Positions 5,253 to 8,255 of a DNA stretch of 8,255 bases are shown piece after piece. The notes under the pieces were generated by a model. That model did no database searches. It was given only the letters and a program-made list of their open reading frames with translations, and was not told the origin of the DNA. Where the stretch lies: NCBI GenBank assembly GCA_011365025.1, contig RDOF01000074.1, positions 1 to 8,255 on the forward strand, in the 5' to 3' direction. A program made the translations under genes and the position numbers. Source of the DNA: Candidatus Thorarchaeota archaeon (GTDB lineage Archaea; Asgardarchaeota; Thorarchaeia; Thorarchaeales; Thorarchaeaceae). The first letter of the stretch is position 1; every line of letters starts with the position of its first letter.

Positions 5253-6896
5253 ATGGTAAGAGCTTGGGCCACGATAGCAAGAACTGAGTTTCGTGTCATG
5301 ACTGCGAGGTTCAGAAAAAAACGATTGCATGTTTTGCTGCTAATACTCATAATTGGACTAGTGTGGGCATTCGTTATCGTACCTCGGATAATGAGTGGAT
5401 TTCTGGATTTGTTCTCTGCACAAGTCCAACAAATCCTGCAAGTGGCTTATCCCGGAGTAATGAGAGCAGTCATTCTAATCCTATGGACCATGGTCCTAAT
5501 CTACCCAATATCCTATTCCCTGCAAGAGATAAGAATAGGTCAATGGGAAATCATACTGAGCAACAACGTAAGTACGCGTGACCTGCTATTCGGGATATTC
5601 TTGGCAAAGATTCCTTCATACAGCCTGCTTGTCCTCTTCATGGCACCGCTTTTGGTTTCACCGTTCATTATCTTCTATGAAGTGTCCATCATTGGGCAGT
5701 TAACTGCCTACTTGGTCATTGCGGTCTTTGTTCTTACAACGCTATTACTCTCAACTGTCATCAGCACTGCAATTCAGGCCAAACTCGGGGAGTCCGCACG
5801 TGGAAATGATATTGCAAAAGCAATGGGTCTCATTATTGTTTTTGTGTTCTTGTTACCCCTTTACGGGTTCCTATACCTCGCAGAAGCATTTGCGGAGTTG
5901 TTGGGGCTTAACGTGTTTTTGGTCTTGCCATCTACATGGGCAGCAGATTCGATTACATGGATAACCATTTATTTCAACGGACAAGGTCTGCCATCTGAAG
6001 TTACTGCCGTTTTTGAGGGGATTCTTGGGCTTGGCATTGGGTCAGACCTCATCCTGGTTGGCGTTTTTGCCCTGGCGGTCCTGATTCTCGGGGTTGTGGC
6101 TCCAGACAGAATCTTCAGCCTTGAGGCAGGAGCTCGAACTGAGGCAGTTACCACTGTGGGAAAAGAAAATCTAGTTCTTCGTGCAATTAGGCGAGTTGTG
6201 CCTGGTTCTTTCGGATCCCTTATTGTCATAATGCTGAAAGACTTTGGGAGAAAGGCGCAGAACACAACGAAGATAGTCTATGGTGTATCTCTGTCAATTA
6301 TAGTGCCGTTCATGCTAAGCCTCTCAAGTCTCACAAGTATTCAAGACCCAGTCCTGATACTTGTGTTCATCTCATTCTTTGTTGGCATGATACTTGGAAT
6401 AATGGGAGGAGTAACATTCGGGGGAGTTGGTTTCTTGGAGTCAAAGGATCATCTTTGGATTATCAAGAGTGCACCCCGAGGCGTATCGAGATTCTTGGCA
6501 GCTAGAATCATTGATGCCTTTCTCTTTGCAATCCCGATGGCAATGAGTCCTGTGCTCATTCTTGCAGTGGTCATCCCCCTACCCATTATTGATAGCGGGA
6601 TTATGCTACTACATGCATATCTCATTCTCTGCAGTACGATACTCATCGGAATTGGGCTCACAGCTATGAATCCTGCATATGAAGATATGAAGAGCTCGGC
6701 ATTCCACATCAATGCTTTTGTCACCCTAATTATATCCTTGTTTGCAATCATACTTGGTTTTGTAATTGAATTTACAACCGGTATCTTCTTCGAGAATGCC
6801 GTTCTTGGAATGCTAGTTGCAATCGCCCCCATTTTGGTCGTTGGGCCTTTGGTCCTTCTGGCGGGCGCACTAAAGATTTCCAGAATAGACAACTAG
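5253..6896 (+). CDS. ABC-2-like transporter permease, two fused halves, about 12 membrane helices
   Basis: A 547-residue integral membrane protein, probably the membrane part of an ABC exporter; substrate unknown. A basic amphipathic N-terminus (ARTEFRVMTARFRKKRL, 9-25) is followed by likely helices near 27-43, 71-90, 116-141, 150-172, 190-213 and 265-284, then, after a soluble linker (285-325), near 340-360, 366-394, 416-441, 447-470, 486-505 and 517-540. The two halves share a pattern: a tryptophan and a short basic/serine loop before a helix start, QWEIILSNNVSTRDLLFG (97-114) and HLWIIKSAPRGVSRFLAA (400-417), each followed by a Pro-rich helix (MAPLLVSP, IPMAMSP). This suggests an internal duplication of an ABC-2 permease. 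No ATPase gene is present in this window. There is a very strong ribosome binding site upstream. The assignment rests on topology and these loop motifs, not on an invariant catalytic residue. Confidence 0.65.
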   Translation: MVRAWATIARTEFRVMTARFRKKRLHVLLLILIIGLVWAFVIVPRIMSGFLDLFSAQVQQILQVAYPGVMRAVILILWTMVLIYPISYSLQEIRIGQWEIILSNNVSTRDLLFGIFLAKIPSYSLLVLFMAPLLVSPFIIFYEVSIIGQLTAYLVIAVFVLTTLLLSTVISTAIQAKLGESARGNDIAKAMGLIIVFVFLLPLYGFLYLAEAFAELLGLNVFLVLPSTWAADSITWITIYFNGQGLPSEVTAVFEGILGLGIGSDLILVGVFALAVLILGVVAPDRIFSLEAGARTEAVTTVGKENLVLRAIRRVVPGSFGSLIVIMLKDFGRKAQNTTKIVYGVSLSIIVPFMLSLSSLTSIQDPVLILVFISFFVGMILGIMGGVTFGGVGFLESKDHLWIIKSAPRGVSRFLAARIIDAFLFAIPMAMSPVLILAVVIPLPIIDSGIMLLHAYLILCSTILIGIGLTAMNPAYEDMKSSAFHINAFVTLIISLFAIILGFVIEFTTGIFFENAVLGMLVAIAPILVVGPLVLLAGALKISRIDN

Positions 6897-6900
6897 CAAA

Positions 6901-6946
6901 ACAGAAGTAATCTGCCTCGCCTCTACGTGAGCAGGAATTCTTCTGT
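6901..6946. terminator. hairpin between convergent genes, possible two-way terminator
   Basis: ACAGAAG (6901-6907) pairs with CTTCTGT (6940-6946), and inside it CTGC (6912-6915) pairs with GCAG (6931-6934) across a 15-nt loop. It begins 5 nt after the permease stop and lies 27 nt beyond the stop of the minus-strand methyltransferase, so it could end transcription from both sides. There is no long T run, which archaeal terminators usually need, so the role is uncertain. Confidence 0.35.
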
Positions 6947-6972
6947 GGTGCTTTGGCCATCAACATCTGATT

Positions 6973-7542
6973 TCAGAGGAAAATGCCTAAGAAGTTTGCA
7001 AAAAGAAGTAGTATGACGAGGATTTGAAGCTCTTTTCTAAAATACCTAGTGGGAACTTCTTTCATATACGATTCATATTCGGCTCCGAATCTTGGGAAAA
7101 GCATGCTGTTTTCCTCATAAAGGGTGAATAGGTGAAAGAGAGCGATGAAGGCAAGGATGAAGAGCAGACCAAGTGATGAGCATAGTGTGAAAAAGAACCC
7201 CGTGACAATAAGCATGAACATGCCTGTCATAGGATGTCTTTGCTTCTCATAGAATCCTGTGGTTAGAAGACAGAGGGGGTTGTTCTTCCCAGCATGGGCA
7301 GCCTGATTGACACGGACAATCTCCAATGTACTGTAGATTGCTGGAATGAAGATGGCCAAACCAATAATCAGATGGCAAAGCGAAAACAGTGTAATAGATA
7401 GCCCTCCAGAAAACAGGGTGATATCAATCGAGTTCCATAATGCGTATTGAGGCATGTCTGACCAGCTTAGGAGTGCGGCGATACCAGCACTCAAACCCAG
7501 CACGAGGGACACCAGAAGGTCGGTTCGACGCAGTGGGGCCAT
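6973..7542 (-). CDS. ICMT/PEMT-like membrane methyltransferase (isoprenylcysteine carboxyl methyltransferase family)
   Basis: A 189-residue membrane enzyme expected to use S-adenosylmethionine. Helices lie near 8-27, 42-72, 105-140 (two) and 170-188. The family signature is clear in the C-terminal half: TTGFYEKQRHPMTGM (94-108) with the RHP core, then LYEENSMLFPRFGAEYESYM (141-160) with the paired glutamates E143/E144, and FG.EY.SY followed by VPTRYF. In characterised relatives these bind SAM and act on prenylated cysteine carboxyl groups or phospholipid head groups. Prokaryotic members have varied and mostly unknown substrates, so no acceptor is assigned. The ATG at 7542 is supported by a TATA-like element centred 28 nt upstream, implying a leaderless transcript. 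It converges with the permease and is divergent from the racemase-family gene. Confidence 0.8.
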   Translation of the reverse strand: MAPLRRTDLLVSLVLGLSAGIAALLSWSDMPQYALWNSIDITLFSGGLSITLFSLCHLIIGLAIFIPAIYSTLEIVRVNQAAHAGKNNPLCLLTTGFYEKQRHPMTGMFMLIVTGFFFTLCSSLGLLFILAFIALFHLFTLYEENSMLFPRFGAEYESYMKEVPTRYFRKELQILVILLLFANFLGIFL

Positions 7543-7565
7543 GAATGTGAATTAGTGCATTGGGT

Positions 7566-7575
7566 CAATATATCA
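7566..7575 (-). promoter_or_regulatory. archaeal TATA box of the ICMT/PEMT-like gene
   Basis: Read on the minus strand this is TGATATATTG, the best TATA-box match in the window. Its centre is 28 nt before the ATG at 7542, so transcription would start at or a few bases before the start codon. There is no ribosome binding site in the gap, in agreement with a leaderless mRNA. Confidence 0.6.
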
Positions 7576-7630
7576 ATTCCAGATGGTGCATATTGACACG
7601 GGTCCCATATTTCAGAAAAGGAGGAGGGAT

Positions 7631-7681
7631 TTGGCAGCGCTCTTCATTGCTGTAGTCCAAACGGTCAAAACCTCAAGGTAA
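7631..7681 (+). other. possible 16-residue leader ORF before the racemase gene
   Basis: A TTG at 7631 follows the purine-rich GGAGGAGGG (7620-7628) by two bases and opens a 16-codon frame, MAALFIAVVQTVKTSR if TTG is read as Met, ending with TAA at 7679-7681, 22 nt before the racemase ATG. The 2-nt spacing from the GG-rich tract is too tight for normal initiation, and such short frames are common by chance. It is listed because the strong purine tract otherwise has no partner. Confidence 0.12.
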
Positions 7682-7691
7682 GCTAATTCTT

Positions 7692-7697
7692 GGAAGG
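7692..7697 (+). promoter_or_regulatory. ribosome binding site of the racemase gene
   Basis: GGAAGG lies 6 nt before the ATG at 7704 but directly abuts the in-frame ATG at 7698. The spacing favours 7704, which also puts the family's N-terminal strand (KRIGILGG) at residue 2. Confidence 0.5.
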
Positions 7698-7703
7698 ATG
7701 CTG

Positions 7704-8255
7704 ATGAAGCGAATAGGGATTCTTGGCGGCACCAGTCCTGAGTCTACATTGACCTATTATTCCACCATTATTCATGAATACACAAAGCAATACAATAATC
7801 ACTCCTATCCAGAGATTCTAATCTATAGCGTTTCATTCCAGAAAATCATCGATTGGATGAATGAGAAACGAATGGACCTTGTCGCTGAAGAGATTTCGCG
7901 TGCACTAAACAGTCTTAGTCGAGCAGGAGCAGACTTTGGTCTCATTGCAGCTGTCACATTGCATGTTGTATTTGATGAAGTTGCAAAAGCCGTCGATATG
8001 CCATTACTGAGCCTAATTGATGTTGTTTCGGAGGCAATACGGAATGATGGTTACAAAACTATTGGACTAATGGGCACCCTAACCACCATGAGAAGCGAGT
8101 TCTTCAAGTCTAAGCTACATCGTCGTGGTATCACAACTCTGGTGCCAGAAGAGAAGATGCAAGAAGAGATTGATAGGATTCTTTTCATGGAGGCTGCCCG
8201 AGGCATAATAAAGGAAGAATCACGACATGTGTTCCTAGAGGCAGTTGATTGCTTT
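7704..8255 (+). CDS. aspartate/glutamate racemase-family protein, cut by the right edge; first catalytic Cys replaced by Ala
   Basis: The first 184 residues of an Asp/Glu racemase-superfamily protein; members normally invert amino acids without cofactor using two cysteines. Family marks: KRIGILGGTSPESTLTYY at the N-terminus (2-19), IYSVSFQKI (40-48), the AGADFGLI strand (74-81), DMPLLSLIDVV (about 97-107), and the GLMGTLTTM segment characteristic of the second domain, followed by EEIDRI and IIKEESRHVFL. In the usual motif CTNTMH the first residue is the catalytic Cys. Here the aligned residues 82-87 are AAVTLH, so that Cys is Ala and the Asn is Val, while Thr and His remain. The second Cys lies beyond the window. 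Ordinary two-base racemisation therefore looks unlikely unless another residue takes over. The sequence is open to the last base with no stop or shift. Confidence 0.85.
   Translation, partial: MKRIGILGGTSPESTLTYYSTIIHEYTKQYNNHSYPEILIYSVSFQKIIDWMNEKRMDLVAEEISRALNSLSRAGADFGLIAAVTLHVVFDEVAKAVDMPLLSLIDVVSEAIRNDGYKTIGLMGTLTTMRSEFFKSKLHRRGITTLVPEEKMQEEIDRILFMEAARGIIKEESRHVFLEAVDCF

Noticed and set aside
6449..6892. Minus-strand open frame (147 codons) opposite the permease
   Set aside because: Rich in Ile, Met, Ala and Lys as expected from the reverse of hydrophobic codons; no motif and no ribosome binding site.
1563..7542. A eukaryote-like small-GTPase or prenylation system (YIP1-family, ICMT-like and ubiquitin-fold genes together)
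   Set aside because: The three genes are far apart, on different strands, and each family is widespread in ordinary bacteria and archaea; no GTPase, prenyltransferase, E1-like or CaaX protease gene is present.

Overview
The window looks archaeal. Seven intact chromosomal genes, one disrupted gene and one gene cut by the right edge are packed on both strands. Several starts have an AT-rich TATA-like element centred about 28-30 nt upstream, the arrangement expected for leaderless archaeal transcripts; others have a purine-rich ribosome binding site. The mix of families (YIP1-type membrane protein, ICMT/PEMT-type methyltransferase, MoaD-like beta-grasp protein, GbsR/MarR-like regulator) would fit an uncultured sediment archaeon, perhaps of the Asgard group. 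That placement is an inference from general character; no marker gene is present.

Layout. 1-128: possible tail of an unidentified plus-strand ORF cut by the window edge. 212-1025: a SAM-dependent methyltransferase whose first ~30 codons are in another frame because of a 7-bp tandem duplication. 1018-1482 (minus): a winged-helix regulator, tail-to-tail with the methyltransferase and divergent from a YIP1-family membrane protein (1563-2252). The regulator/YIP1 gap holds one central TATA-like element and a cluster of TTGC/GCAA inverted repeats, a good candidate operator. 2253-2404: frame-displaced coding-like sequence ending in a transmembrane anchor. 2571-3407: alpha/beta hydrolase. 3487-4473 (minus): metallo-beta-lactamase-fold hydrolase. 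4643-4900 (minus): MoaD/ThiS-like protein without the terminal Gly-Gly. 4901-5252: no intact gene, but probable remnants of a plus-strand coding region. 5253-6896: a 12-helix ABC-2-like permease built of two similar halves. 6973-7542 (minus): an ICMT/PEMT-like membrane methyltransferase, convergent with the permease across a hairpin. 7704-end: an aspartate/glutamate racemase-family protein, cut by the window edge, with Ala in place of the first catalytic Cys.

How the genes work together. No pathway links them. The only clear functional unit is the divergent regulator/YIP1 pair with its shared promoter region. Most other neighbours are convergent or widely spaced, so this reads as a collection of single-gene transcription units. 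The strongest curiosities are signs of gene decay or sequence error at three places (298-311, 2246-2404, 4889-5160) and changes at functional positions in three otherwise recognisable proteins: racemase Cys to Ala, MoaD-like protein without GG, and hydrolase with a displaced catalytic acid. I see no CRISPR array, RNA gene, insertion sequence or multi-gene defence-type cassette.
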